A stretch of 64,000 nt of DNA from Actinocrinis sp035653575 (GCF_035653575.1 NZ_DASRBQ010000124.1:55548-119547); one strand, 5' to 3'. Positions 15,990-25,573 are shown, counted from the stretch's first letter. Numbers and translations: made by a program. The notes: generated by a model from the sequence alone, not told the origin.

Positions 15990-18900
15990 TTGAGTACGGT
16001 CATTGTGAAGCGGCCACCACGGGTGCATCCCCCGCAGGTGCCCGCGGGAGAGGTGTTCCTCGAACCGCCGCCGGAGCTGGCACGCACCGCGAAGGACGGC
16101 GGCGCACTGATGCAGGCGCTGCCGATGCTGGCCAGCGTCGGCTCCGTGGCCTTCTTCTTCATGCCGGGAACCAATGTCCTGATGAAGCTGATGGGCGGCA
16201 TGACCCTGATGTCGTCGCTCGGCTTCGTGGTCATGTCCTTGGTCAAGGGCAAGGGCGGCGGCAAGGGGAAGACCGCCGACGCGCGCCGCGACTATCTGCG
16301 TTACCTGAGTCAGGTGCGCGCGCAGGTGCGCAAGACCCAGCAGCAGCAGTACACCGCGCAGATGTGGTCGCACCCGAGCCCCGCGCACCTGTGGGCGATC
16401 GTGACCAGCGGACAACGGCTTTGGGAGCGGCGGCCGACCGACCCGGACTTCGTGCAGGTGCGGCTCGGCTCGGGCGCGCAGCGGCTCTCCACGCCGCTGG
16501 TGGCCCCGGAGACCGCGCCGGTGGACGAGCTCGAGCCGGTCTGCGCGGACGCGCTGCGCCGCTTCATCACCGTGCAGGGCACGCTGGACGGCCTGCCGCT
16601 CGCGGTCTCCTTCCGCTCGTTCTGGCACGTGCTGATCGGCCCGAGCGGCAACGGCACCGCGGACGACGCGCGCGCCGAGGCCCGGGCGATCCTCTCCCAG
16701 CTGGCCACCTTCCACGCCCCTGACGAGGTGCGCATCTGCGTGGTGGCCGCGGAGAACCGGCGCCAGCACTGGGAATGGGTCAAATGGCTGCCGCACGCGC
16801 AGCACCCGAAGGACACCGACGCGGCGGGCTCGGTGCGCCTCATCTTCTCCGACGCCTCAGAGCTCGAAGAAGCCCTGGGCGCCGACCTGGCCGACCGGCC
16901 GCGCTACTCGCGGGACAACCCGCCGCTCTATGAGCAGCCGCACATCGTGGTCGTCGTGGACGGCGCGCGGGCCAGCGGCGAATCCATGCTCTTGCACGGC
17001 GACGGCCTGATGGGCGTCACCATCGTCGAGATCGACACCGAGGGCCACGCGGCGGCGGTGCGCGGCGGCGTGCAGCTGGGCATCGACGGCGGCAAGCTGA
17101 ACCTGGCCACCTCCACCGGCGCCACCTTCACGGGCAACAGCGACCGGCTGTCCATCCCGCAGGCCGAGGCGCTGGCCAGGCAGCTGGCCCCGCTGCGGGT
17201 CGGCGGCGGCGCGGACGGCGACGAGCCGCTGCTGTCCTCGCTGGACTTCACCGACCTGATGGGCATCGGCGACCCAGGGTCCTTCGACACCCGGCGCGGC
17301 TGGAAGCGGCTCTCGCCGCAGGACCGGCTGCGGGTGCCGATCGGGGTCGGCGAGAACGGCGAGCCGGTGATCCTGGACATCAAGGAAGCGGCGATGGGCG
17401 GCATGGGCCCGCACGGCCTGTGCATCGGCGCCACCGGTTCCGGCAAGTCCGAGGTTCTCAGGACCCTGGTGCTCGCGCTGGCGGTCACCCACTCCTCGGA
17501 GAACCTCAACTTCGTGCTCTCCGACTTCAAGGGTGGCGCGACCTTCGCCGGCATGGCGGAGATGCCGCACACCGCGGCGGTGATCACCAACCTGGCCGAC
17601 GACCTGACCATGGTGGACCGCATGCGCGACGCCATCGTCGGCGAGATGAACCGGCGCCAGGAGATGCTGCGCGACGGCGGCAACTTCAAGAACATCCACG
17701 ACTACGAGAAGGCCAGGGCGGCGGGAGCGGCGCTCACCCCGATGCCCAACCTGGTGATCGTGCTGGACGAGTTCTCCGAGATGCTCACGGCCAAGCCGGA
17801 GTTCCTCGACCTGTTCATCCAGATCGGCCGCATCGGCCGATCCCTCGGCGTGCACCTGCTGCTGGCGTCGCAGCGCCTTGAGGAAGGCAAGCTGCGCGGC
17901 CTGGACACCTACCTGTCCTACCGGCTGGGCCTGAAGACCTTCTCGGCGGCCGAGTCCCGCGTCGTGCTCGGCGTCCCGGACGCGTTCACGCTGCCTTCGA
18001 TCCCTGGCTCGGGGTATCTCAAGACCGTGGGTCAGGAGGGCGGCAACCCGGCAGGTACCCGGTTCAAGGCCGCGTACGTGTCAGGGCCCTACCGCCCGCA
18101 GACCCGGACCACGGTGGCCCGCAAGCTGGACCACCGGCGCCCGACGCTGTTCACCTCGAACTTCCAGGCCCCGCCGCGGGTGGACGAGCCGGTCGTCGCC
18201 GCTCCGGTCAAGGAGGACGACGACGCGCTGGTCGACACCGTGCTGGACGTGCTGGTGCGGCAGATGGAAGGCCAGGGCCTGCCGGCGCACCAGGTGTGGC
18301 TGCCGCCGCTGAACGAGCCGCCGACGCTGGACCAGCTGATGCCGGGCCTGCAGCCGACGCCGCAGCGCGGCCTGACCGCGACGGAGTACTCGGGCTCGGG
18401 CCGGCTGCTGGTGCCGATCGGCATCGCGGACAAGCCGATCGAGCAGAAGCGCGAGCTCTACCAGATCGACCTGTCCTCCGCGGCCGGTCACGCGGTGGTG
18501 ATCGGCGGTCCGCGCACCGGCAAGTCCACCATGGTGCGCACGATCCTGATGGGCCTGGCGCTCGGGCACACCCCGCAGGAGGTGCAGTTCTTCGCCCTGG
18601 ACTTCGGCGGCGGATCGCTGATGGGACTGGCCGGACTGCCGCACACCTCCGGGATCGGCGGACGCCTGGACGTGGACGTGGTGCGCCGCGTGATCAGCGA
18701 GGTCGTCTCGATCCTGGACAAGCGCGAGGAGTCCTTCCGCCGCCACGGCATCGACTCGATCGGCACCTTCCGGGCCCGCAGGGCCCGCGGCGAACTGCCG
18801 GACGAGCCGTTCGGTGACGTGTTCCTCGTGGTCGACGGCTGGGCCACCCTGCGCGCGGACTTCGAGACCCTCGAGCAGGACATCCTGGAGATCGCACAGC

Positions 18901-19973
18901 GCGGCCTCGGTTTCGGCGTGCACGTGATCATCACCGCGGCGCGCTGGCCGGAGATCCGCCCGCAGCTCAAGGACGCCATCAACACCCGCATCGAGCTGCG
19001 CCTCGGTGACCCGATGGAGTCCGACATCGACCGCAAGGTCGCGGTCAATGTGCCCACCGGCGCCCCGGGACGCGGCCTGACCAAGGGCAAGCTGCACTTC
19101 CTCGGCGCGCTGCCGCGCATCGACGGGGTCGAAGACGCCACCGATCTAGCCGACGGCGTGGCCAAGGCGGTGCACGCGATCGCGGACGCCTGGCAGGGTC
19201 CTGCGGCACCGAAGCTGCGGATGCTGCCGCTGATGGTGCCTTACACGGAACTGCCCGCACCGGCCGCCCGCCCCAACCAGGTGGTGCCGCTCGGCGTGGA
19301 CGAGACCAAGCTGGAGCCGGTGTACCTGGACTTCAACGCCGACCCGCACTTCCTGCTGTTCGGCGAGGGCGAGTCCGGCAAGACCTCGGTGCTGCGCACT
19401 CTGGTCCAGGGCATCACCGAGGCCTACACCCCGCAGCAGGCGCGCATCCTGGCGGTGGACTATCGCAGGTCTCTGCTCGGCGCGATCCCCGAATCGCACC
19501 AGCTCGCCTACTGCGCGGCCGCTCCGGCGGTGCAGAGCGTGCTGGCGGAGGTCAAGCCGTTCCTGGACAAGCGCCAGCCGGGTCCGGACGTGACCGCGGA
19601 GCAGCTGCGTACCCGCTCCTGGTGGACCGGCCCGGAGGTCTTCGTGATCGTGGACGACTACGACCTGGTGGCCACCCCCGGCGGCAACCCGCTCGGACCG
19701 CTCGGCGAGTACCTGCCGATGGCCCGCGACCTCGGGTTCCACCTGATCATCGCGCGGGCGTCCGGCGGCGCGGGACGCGCGCTGTTCGAGCCGCTGATCC
19801 AGCGCATGCGCGAAACCCGCCAGCCCGGCCTGGTGCTCTCCGGCGAACGCGACGAGGGCCAGCTGATCGGGCAGGTGCGCCCCAGCCAGCAGCCCCCCGG
19901 CCGCGGCACCCTGGTCTCCCGCAAGCACGGCACGATCCTGGTACAGACCGCGTACATCCCGCCGGCGGTGTGA
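15990..19973 (+). CDS. eccC: Type VII secretion ATPase EccC (fused EccCa/EccCb)
   Basis: The motor and substrate receptor of the ESX secretion system at the inner membrane. It has 1327 residues from a TTG start that follows GGGAGGGG and gives the family-typical LSTVIVKRPPRVHPPQVPAG. Two N-terminal transmembrane segments lie at about 30-75 (SVAFFFMPG, LMSSLGFVVMSL). Three FtsK/SpoIIIE ATPase domains follow, with Walker A motifs GATGSGKS at 480-487, GGPRTGKST at 839-847 and GEGESGKTS at 1125-1133. The first has a clear Walker B (NLVIVLDEFSEML). All three domains are in one chain, as in Streptomyces and ESX-2/3/4, rather than split as in ESX-1. Such ATPases recognise C-terminal signals of WXG100 substrates, but no esxA/esxB gene is visible nearby. 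Confidence 0.97.
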   Translation: MSTVIVKRPPRVHPPQVPAGEVFLEPPPELARTAKDGGALMQALPMLASVGSVAFFFMPGTNVLMKLMGGMTLMSSLGFVVMSLVKGKGGGKGKTADARRDYLRYLSQVRAQVRKTQQQQYTAQMWSHPSPAHLWAIVTSGQRLWERRPTDPDFVQVRLGSGAQRLSTPLVAPETAPVDELEPVCADALRRFITVQGTLDGLPLAVSFRSFWHVLIGPSGNGTADDARAEARAILSQLATFHAPDEVRICVVAAENRRQHWEWVKWLPHAQHPKDTDAAGSVRLIFSDASELEEALGADLADRPRYSRDNPPLYEQPHIVVVVDGARASGESMLLHGDGLMGVTIVEIDTEGHAAAVRGGVQLGIDGGKLNLATSTGATFTGNSDRLSIPQAEALARQLAPLRVGGGADGDEPLLSSLDFTDLMGIGDPGSFDTRRGWKRLSPQDRLRVPIGVGENGEPVILDIKEAAMGGMGPHGLCIGATGSGKSEVLRTLVLALAVTHSSENLNFVLSDFKGGATFAGMAEMPHTAAVITNLADDLTMVDRMRDAIVGEMNRRQEMLRDGGNFKNIHDYEKARAAGAALTPMPNLVIVLDEFSEMLTAKPEFLDLFIQIGRIGRSLGVHLLLASQRLEEGKLRGLDTYLSYRLGLKTFSAAESRVVLGVPDAFTLPSIPGSGYLKTVGQEGGNPAGTRFKAAYVSGPYRPQTRTTVARKLDHRRPTLFTSNFQAPPRVDEPVVAAPVKEDDDALVDTVLDVLVRQMEGQGLPAHQVWLPPLNEPPTLDQLMPGLQPTPQRGLTATEYSGSGRLLVPIGIADKPIEQKRELYQIDLSSAAGHAVVIGGPRTGKSTMVRTILMGLALGHTPQEVQFFALDFGGGSLMGLAGLPHTSGIGGRLDVDVVRRVISEVVSILDKREESFRRHGIDSIGTFRARRARGELPDEPFGDVFLVVDGWATLRADFETLEQDILEIAQRGLGFGVHVIITAARWPEIRPQLKDAINTRIELRLGDPMESDIDRKVAVNVPTGAPGRGLTKGKLHFLGALPRIDGVEDATDLADGVAKAVHAIADAWQGPAAPKLRMLPLMVPYTELPAPAARPNQVVPLGVDETKLEPVYLDFNADPHFLLFGEGESGKTSVLRTLVQGITEAYTPQQARILAVDYRRSLLGAIPESHQLAYCAAAPAVQSVLAEVKPFLDKRQPGPDVTAEQLRTRSWWTGPEVFVIVDDYDLVATPGGNPLGPLGEYLPMARDLGFHLIIARASGGAGRALFEPLIQRMRETRQPGLVLSGERDEGQLIGQVRPSQQPPGRGTLVSRKHGTILVQTAYIPPAV

Positions 19974-19978
19974 GACCA

Positions 19979-20020
19979 GCCGGGCGCTCTACCGCAGCTC
20001 TCTGCGGTAGAGCGCCCGGC
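19979..20020. terminator. Bidirectional terminator between eccC and mycP
   Basis: Arms 19979-19997 and 20002-20020 form a perfect 19-bp stem closed by a CTCT loop. It fills nearly all of the 49-nt gap between the convergent eccC and mycP genes and ends 2 nt from the mycP stop codon. Confidence 0.8.
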
Positions 20021-20022
20021 GG

Positions 20023-21351
20023 CTAGAGCGACATCCGGCGGCGGCGCGCGTCGCGCGCGATGAACGTGCCGGCCAGCGTAACAATCACGATCAAAATCGC
20101 CGAGCCGAGCGCGATGTAAGCGCCCCGGTGCTGGTCGACCACGGTCTGTGCCGGGGCCGGGTTCACGATCGGGAGCATCGGGATGCCGTGGCTCACCGGC
20201 TTGTCCTGAGCCGGCCCGTCGGCGTTGGGACCGGCGCCATAGAGGCGGGTTAGCTTCGTCGGATCGGCGCTGAGCGCGGCGATCGCGGAAACCTCACCCC
20301 AGCCCTGGGACCGGTTCCACGAGCCGTTGCCGCTCGCGGTCGACTCCAGCACGTGCATGACGGTCTGGACCGACCAGTCGGGGTGCTTGGCGATGAGCAG
20401 CGCCGCGATCGCGGAGACGTAAGGCGCGGCGAAGCTGGTGCCGTCGTCGTGGTGGATCTTGCCGTCCGGGAACAGGCCGCCGACGTCGACGCCCGGCGCG
20501 GTGACCCCGAGGTAGGGCCCTGTCTCGGAGAACGCCGCGACGCCGCCGTCCTGCGTCGCCGCGCCGACCGTGAGCAGATACGGCACGTACGCGGCCGGGT
20601 AGGTGGTCGGGTTGACGCCGTAGTCGGCGTTGGTGTTCTGGTCGGTGGCGTCCTTGTTGCCATAGTTTCCGGCCGCAGCGACGATCAGGACGTTGTGTTG
20701 GTAGGCGTTGATGATCGCGGCCTTGAGGACATCGTCGGGGACGTATCCGGCCTGCGATATGTTGATCACCCGCGCGTGCGCAGCGACCGCCGCGTCGATC
20801 GCGCTCGCCATGGTGCGCTCGTCATTGCCGCCCTGGACGTTGCAGCCGGCCTCCCGGTAAATCAGGAGGCTGACGCCTGGCGCGAGGCCGACCATGCCGT
20901 TGCTGCCGGGCTTCGGCTGCGCGGCGATGATCGAGGCGACGAAGGTGCCGTGGCCGTCGACGTCCGCCTTGTACACGCCGCCGCTCTTGGTGAAGTCCTG
21001 GCCCCCGATGATCGCCGGGGACAGCTGGCTGTTGCCGCCCGCGATGCCGGTGTCGATGATCGCGACCTTGACTCCGGCGCCGGTGCCGTACTGGGCGGAA
21101 GACTGCGTATTCGCGTACGAAATCTCCCATGGCGTCGCGGTCTGATCGGGCCACGGCTGCTTGCTGTCGTTCTTGGTGCAGGTGCTGTCGTCCGCCGGCG
21201 TGGTGCCCGCGGAAGCAGTCAGCGTGGAACCGGAATGCGGCAGCGCCGCGGTCGGCGCGAACCCACACACACCCATCGTCAGCAGCGCCGAGGCTCCCGC
21301 CGCGCACGCCCGCGTTCCGGCCCGCCGCCGGTGTCCGTTTCGTCCGGTCAT
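20023..21351 (-). CDS. mycP: Type VII secretion-associated serine protease (mycosin)
   Basis: A membrane-anchored subtilisin-like protease that stabilises and processes the ESX complex on the outer face of the membrane. With the ATG at 21351 it has 442 residues. A Tat/Sec-like signal region comes first (GRNGHRRRAG followed by a hydrophobic stretch). The peptidase S8 domain carries Asp100 in VAIIDTGI, His134 in DGHGTFVASI and Ser306 in GTSFAAPYVSA. A Pro/Ala linker and a C-terminal helix (AYIALGSAILIVIVTLAGTF) end in RDARRRR. A GTG at 21393 would add 14 residues, but the ATG follows directly after a GTG and gives a better signal peptide. It lies downstream of eccB with a 63-nt gap. The cysteines (TCTKND, AGCNVQ) could form the mycosin disulfide. 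Confidence 0.94.
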   Translation of the reverse strand: MTGRNGHRRRAGTRACAAGASALLTMGVCGFAPTAALPHSGSTLTASAGTTPADDSTCTKNDSKQPWPDQTATPWEISYANTQSSAQYGTGAGVKVAIIDTGIAGGNSQLSPAIIGGQDFTKSGGVYKADVDGHGTFVASIIAAQPKPGSNGMVGLAPGVSLLIYREAGCNVQGGNDERTMASAIDAAVAAHARVINISQAGYVPDDVLKAAIINAYQHNVLIVAAAGNYGNKDATDQNTNADYGVNPTTYPAAYVPYLLTVGAATQDGGVAAFSETGPYLGVTAPGVDVGGLFPDGKIHHDDGTSFAAPYVSAIAALLIAKHPDWSVQTVMHVLESTASGNGSWNRSQGWGEVSAIAALSADPTKLTRLYGAGPNADGPAQDKPVSHGIPMLPIVNPAPAQTVVDQHRGAYIALGSAILIVIVTLAGTFIARDARRRRMSL

Positions 21352-21414
21352 CACGCCACCCGCCGTCCCTGGTCCAACTTCAGCCCCGACCACGCTTCGA
21401 TGCCGTCAACCGGT

Positions 21415-22938
21415 TCAATTGCTCGTGAGGGACGGGGTGGTGCCGGCGCGCGCCGGATCCAATTCCGGGCCGGTAGGCACCAGGCTCATCCAGGCCTGCG
21501 GGACGTGCGTCACCTGCACCTTGTCGTAGAGCAGCATCTGCGCGGCGTTGACCGGCTGAGAGTCGGCGGCCGCGCCTGGAAGTTTCGCGCTCGGTGTCAT
21601 CAGGTACTGCGTGCCGGTTTCCGTGATCAGGTACTCCGGGCCGCTGTTCAAGTTGTTGCCGCCGCTCACCTTCCGCGCCAGGGCCGCGTGGCCCGCCTTG
21701 ACCAGAACGTAGTCCGCCAGGGTCTGGCCGGTGCCCTGCACGGAGACGCCGTTCGGCAGCGGCTGCGGCAGGTGCGTGCCGTAGTAGAGCGAGATGTGCG
21801 GCAGATCGCCGTCGTAGCTCTGGGAGAAGCCTGCGCAGAGCACGCCGAAGCCCGGGGTCTTCCCGTCGGTGTCGACGAGCGTGACCAGGCTCTGCGGCCA
21901 GTCGCTGCCGGCGTTCAGCAGCGAGGTTGGAGAGGTCAGCTCAGCCCTCGGCTTGGCGTTGAGGATCTGGGCCCCGTTGAGCGACATCTGGCGTACGTTC
22001 CCGTTGCTGCCTGCAGGACCCACCTTGTACAGCGAGTAGACGAAGGCACTGACCTGAACCAGTCCGTCCTCGGTCTGGATGTAGTAACCGCTCTGCTGGC
22101 CGTTCTCGCCCTGCACGGTGCCGAAGTCGCCGATGTGCCTGCCGAGCTGGTCCGGCGCGGTGACCGGGTCGCCAAGGCCCGCGACGCTCGGCAGTTGCAG
22201 CGGTGTGCCGGGGCGGAACGCCTTGAGCCAGGCGTCGGACACCCAGGGTCCCGCGCCGGTGCCCTGGGGGACGGAGACCTCGACGAGCTGGCTGGTGACG
22301 GCGCTGTCCTGGATCGGATAGGCGTAGTCGCCGTCGATGAGGTAGTTCGTGTTGTTCGTGTCGTGCGCGACGAAGCCGGTGTTCTGCAGCGCGGTGCTGT
22401 CCGAACCGGCGCCGTATCCGATCTCGAGGATCGTCTTGCCGCCCGACTTCGTCTGGTCCGCGTGGCTCGCCGAGTCGAGGCAGAGCGTCCACTGCGTGAG
22501 GTCGACGTTTCCGGGGCTGGGCACGTCCGGGGGCGCGTTCAGGATGCCGATCGGCGCCCCGATCGTCACATCCGGCCCGTTGATCACGCTGTCCGGCACG
22601 TCGTACTTCTTGAAGCTGCTTCCGAGCAGCAGCTTCGCGGATGTGACGTTCACCACCGGATGCAACTGCTTGTCCTGTGGCGAGTAGACATATTCGGCCC
22701 CGGACGAGTTGTCGACGACCAGTCCGCTCTCCCAGCCGCTCGGGGCGGACGGCTTGAAGACGCCGAGCACGGCGACGCCGGCCACTGCGATGGCGCTGAG
22801 GATCGCGGAGGTGAAGAAGGTCTTGACGGGCCGGGGCGCGGCCTCGTCGCTCCCGGTAGGCGAGGGCGCCACCAGATTCGCAACCATGCGCCTGCGCGCG
22901 AATACGAACGCGTCGAGCTGGTCTTTGCGAGTAGCCAT
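21415..22938 (-). CDS. eccB: Type VII secretion protein EccB
   Basis: A bitopic core subunit of the ESX membrane complex, mostly extracytoplasmic. The 507 residues start with the family hallmark MATRKDQLDAFVFARRRMVANLV, interrupted after that by a linker. One transmembrane helix follows at 41-61 (FFTSAILSAIAVAGVAVLGVF), then a large repeat-containing outer domain. Two cysteines only, Cys153 in WTLCLDSA and a second in FGVLCAGF, match the EccB disulfide that staples the R1 repeats. It is divergent from eccE across 333 nt. It is probably co-transcribed with mycP. Confidence 0.95.
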   Translation of the reverse strand: MATRKDQLDAFVFARRRMVANLVAPSPTGSDEAAPRPVKTFFTSAILSAIAVAGVAVLGVFKPSAPSGWESGLVVDNSSGAEYVYSPQDKQLHPVVNVTSAKLLLGSSFKKYDVPDSVINGPDVTIGAPIGILNAPPDVPSPGNVDLTQWTLCLDSASHADQTKSGGKTILEIGYGAGSDSTALQNTGFVAHDTNNTNYLIDGDYAYPIQDSAVTSQLVEVSVPQGTGAGPWVSDAWLKAFRPGTPLQLPSVAGLGDPVTAPDQLGRHIGDFGTVQGENGQQSGYYIQTEDGLVQVSAFVYSLYKVGPAGSNGNVRQMSLNGAQILNAKPRAELTSPTSLLNAGSDWPQSLVTLVDTDGKTPGFGVLCAGFSQSYDGDLPHISLYYGTHLPQPLPNGVSVQGTGQTLADYVLVKAGHAALARKVSGGNNLNSGPEYLITETGTQYLMTPSAKLPGAAADSQPVNAAQMLLYDKVQVTHVPQAWMSLVPTGPELDPARAGTTPSLTSN

Positions 22939-23271
22939 GCTCTACCCCTCGCCCCCATGAATGACGTACGACTGCTGTGTTACCGCATTGACGGTGCCGA
23001 AGCTGCTGTGTGTCCGCCGTGCTCCCGCGTCGTGCGACCCCTTGTATCACAGAGTACGGCGGTGCACACGGTACCCTCTTTCGCACCGACTTCGCGGCCC
23101 CGGGCACGGCACGGACATCTCACCGCACTGTGGCGCGTGGCTGTGTGTGCCGTGTGGCGAAAAGTTATCCACAGGATCTGAGATCGATGGTGGAGTTCCG
23201 CGGCTCGGACGAAGTACGGTAGCGGTGCAATTCCGGTTCCAGCGACGGAACGACCTGGGGCGGCGCTCTGG
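22939..23271. other. Divergent eccB/eccE promoter region
   Basis: No gene is seen in these 333 nt, and in particular no WXG100 (EsxA/EsxB) reading frame in any of the six frames. It contains a consensus DnaA box at 23166-23174. It also has a TACGGT hexamer near 23216 as a possible eccE -10, and a short direct repeat (CTGCTGTGT at about 22970 and again near 23003). Confidence 0.5.
23166..23174 (+). other. Consensus DnaA box (TTATCCACA)
   Basis: The second perfect DnaA 9-mer in this window, again intergenic, about 100 nt upstream of eccE. Two isolated boxes without dnaA or dnaN do not make an origin. They could mark DnaA-responsive promoters or titration sites. Confidence 0.4.
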
Positions 23272-24645
23272 GTGACAGCATGGGGGCAGGCGCGAGGGGC
23301 TATGGCTACGGCGGCGACGACCAATCGGGGATCGAACGGTCCGTACAATCCGGGCACACCGGGCGGTGGGCGCAATTCCGGGCGGCGCGGCGGCGGCCGG
23401 TCGCAGCCGGGCGGCGGTACGGGTGCCCAGCGCTCCGCTCCCGTGCGTGCCCAGGCCGCGATCTATCCGCGGCCGGGCCGGATCGGGCGGCTTCAGGTCA
23501 TCCGGCTGGTGTTCCTCGAGGCAGCCGCGGCCCTGGTGGCGGTGCCGCTGCTGACGAAGCACACCTTCTGGGTCGCGCTCACGCTGCCGATCGCGGCGCT
23601 GTGCGTCGTGGGCGCGCTGGCCGGCAGCCACGGGCGCTGGCTCGGCCAGATGTCCCTGGTGCGCGGCGAGTACCGCGAGCGGCGTTCGCAGCATGTTGAC
23701 GCCTCGGGCGGCGAGGCCGCACTCGCGCCGCTGCGTGAGACTTTCCCGGGACTGCGGACCGTGACGATCAGCAGCCGTAGCGGCGAGCCGGTCGGCATGA
23801 TCGGCGACGGGACGTTCCTGACCGCCGTGATCCGAGTCAGCAGCCGTACCGAGCCGCTGCGTGCGCCGCGTACCGCGCAACCGCTGCCGCTCGGGGCGAT
23901 CGCTGGCGTGCTGGCCGACGACAAGCTGTCAGCCTCCTGCGTTCAGATCATCACATACACGCAGCCGGCGCCCGCTCCGCATCTGCCGCCGCACGCGCTG
24001 GCGGTGCGCTCGTATCAGGAAGTCATGGGTGACGTTCCGGGGCAGCGCACGACGTGGGTCGCGGTACGGCTGGATCCGCAGGAGGCCATGGGCGCGATCG
24101 AGGCGCGCGGCGGCGGCGCCATTGGCACCCAGCGCACGCTGCTGACCGCGGTGCAGCGAGTGGCCAGCGACCTGGAGGGCGCCGGTTTCGAGGCGGTGCC
24201 GCTGAGCGAGCCGGAGCTGATCACCGCCCTGGGTACCGCCTGCGCGGTCAACCCGCAGGTCGGCACGACGCCGCGCTCGGCGGGCACGGCGCACCGCACC
24301 GATGAGACCAAGCGCACCTGGCGCTGCGACGACCGCTGGCACACGACGTATTGGGTGGACAAGCTGCCGAGGCTGGCCGCGGACAGCACGCCGAACCTGG
24401 TCGCGGCGCTGACCAGTGTGCCGACGCTGGCGACGAGCTTCGCGGTCACCGCGACCCGTGGCACCGGCGGCTCGGTGGGCTTCAGCGCGCACGTTCGCGT
24501 CGCGGCGCGCTCGGAGGCGCAGTTGGCCGAGGCGGCGAAGACGCTGGAGCAGCGTGCGGCAAAGGCCGGGGCGCACCTGACCCGGCTGGACGGCGAGCAG
24601 CTGCCCGGTCTGGTGGCGACGATTCCGCTGGGAGGGGAAGCATGA
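23272..24645 (+). CDS. eccE: Type VII secretion protein EccE
   Basis: The peripheral membrane subunit of the ESX core. In 457 residues there is a Gly/Pro/Arg-rich N-terminal arm (about 1-65) and two adjacent transmembrane helices at about 78-125 (VIRLVFLEAAAALVAVPLL, FWVALTLPIAALCVVGALAG). A long alpha/beta cytosolic domain follows, with the EccE pattern VGMIGDGTFLTAVIRV and RTTWVAVRLDPQEA. The start is uncertain: GTG at 23272 has GGGGCGG upstream, and ATG at 23302 is the next option. Its stop overlaps the next start (ATGA), so the downstream unknown protein is translationally coupled. Confidence 0.88.
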   Translation: MTAWGQARGAMATAATTNRGSNGPYNPGTPGGGRNSGRRGGGRSQPGGGTGAQRSAPVRAQAAIYPRPGRIGRLQVIRLVFLEAAAALVAVPLLTKHTFWVALTLPIAALCVVGALAGSHGRWLGQMSLVRGEYRERRSQHVDASGGEAALAPLRETFPGLRTVTISSRSGEPVGMIGDGTFLTAVIRVSSRTEPLRAPRTAQPLPLGAIAGVLADDKLSASCVQIITYTQPAPAPHLPPHALAVRSYQEVMGDVPGQRTTWVAVRLDPQEAMGAIEARGGGAIGTQRTLLTAVQRVASDLEGAGFEAVPLSEPELITALGTACAVNPQVGTTPRSAGTAHRTDETKRTWRCDDRWHTTYWVDKLPRLAADSTPNLVAALTSVPTLATSFAVTATRGTGGSVGFSAHVRVAARSEAQLAEAAKTLEQRAAKAGAHLTRLDGEQLPGLVATIPLGGEA

Positions 24646-25511
24646 GCGGCACCGGCTCGGGTGGTTACCCGGACAGTGGATACGCGCGTACCGCGACCCC
24701 CGCGCGTCCTTATGACAGCGGCCCCTTCCCAGGCGCGCCTCAGGGTGCGGGCCAAGGCCAGGGAAGCCAACAACCCCGGCTCGTGGTCGCCGCCCGCCCC
24801 TCTCGCGCGGAGGAGACCAAGCTGCTGCCGGTGCGCGGGCCGCGGCACGAGCGGCACATCCTGGAGGCCGACCAACTCAACGCTCTGAGTCTGCCGGTAG
24901 GCGACGACGGCGTCGTGATCGGCACCGACCCACACCGCCAACCCGCGGTCCTCGGCCTGTTCCGGCCGCGTCCGGTGGACGGCGCGCTGGTGGCCGGCTC
25001 GTACCTGGCACAACTGCTGGCGCTGCGCGCGGCGGCGACCGGGGCGCGGATCGTGATCGAGACGGCGCGGCCGGAGCTGTGGAGCGCGCTGGCGCAGAAC
25101 GCCGGTGGCGGGCAGCAGATCGTGGCGCTGGTCCCGGTGCGCCGGGTGGGTGCGCTGGGTGCGAGCTCCACGAGTCCGGTGCTGCTCATCCGCGACTGCG
25201 GCGCGCGTCCACCTCGGCTCGCGCAGCCGAAGACGCCGTGGCAGACGACGCTGACATTGCTGCCGTTCCTGGATCCCGGCTACGCGGGCCAGTTGGTCGG
25301 CGCGGATCTGGTCGCGTTGCAGCGGATCTCGCCACAGGAGGCGCAGCTGGCGTCGCGCGTGGTGCGCCTCGGCAACGAGGACGTGCAGGCGCTGCCGGGC
25401 CTACCGGACGAGCTGACGCTGTGGTGCGCGCGGCACGGCAGGCAGTACGTCTACGGGATGCCGACGCAGTTGGAGGCCGGCCTGATCGGCGCTCCACGCC
25501 GAATGGACTGA
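24642..25511 (+). CDS. Unknown ESX-locus protein, coupled to eccE
   Basis: I do not recognise a named family. The 289 residues start MSGTGSGGYPDSGYARTA after GGAGGGG, overlapping the eccE stop by 4 nt. Residues 1-50 are Gly/Pro/Gln-rich and probably disordered. Residues 55-289 look like a compact alpha/beta domain: VVIGTDPHRQPAVLGLFRP, then VAGSYLAQLLALRAAATGARIVIETARPELWSAL, then PVLLIRDCG. No transmembrane helix or P-loop is seen. The ExARPELW and VLLIRD pattern recalls the nucleotide-free domains found beside EccE in streptomycete ESX loci. Tight coupling suggests that it is an accessory or scaffold partner of EccE. Confidence 0.75.
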   Translation: MSGTGSGGYPDSGYARTATPARPYDSGPFPGAPQGAGQGQGSQQPRLVVAARPSRAEETKLLPVRGPRHERHILEADQLNALSLPVGDDGVVIGTDPHRQPAVLGLFRPRPVDGALVAGSYLAQLLALRAAATGARIVIETARPELWSALAQNAGGGQQIVALVPVRRVGALGASSTSPVLLIRDCGARPPRLAQPKTPWQTTLTLLPFLDPGYAGQLVGADLVALQRISPQEAQLASRVVRLGNEDVQALPGLPDELTLWCARHGRQYVYGMPTQLEAGLIGAPRRMD

Positions 25512-25573
25512 CGCGCGCGTTCGGCACCTCTTGTCGCGCTGCGCCGCCCCGGTCCCTTCAGTCCGATTGCGTT

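Noticed and set aside
2677..23174. Replication origin
   Set aside because: Only two DnaA boxes 20 kb apart, no dnaA, dnaN or cluster of boxes.
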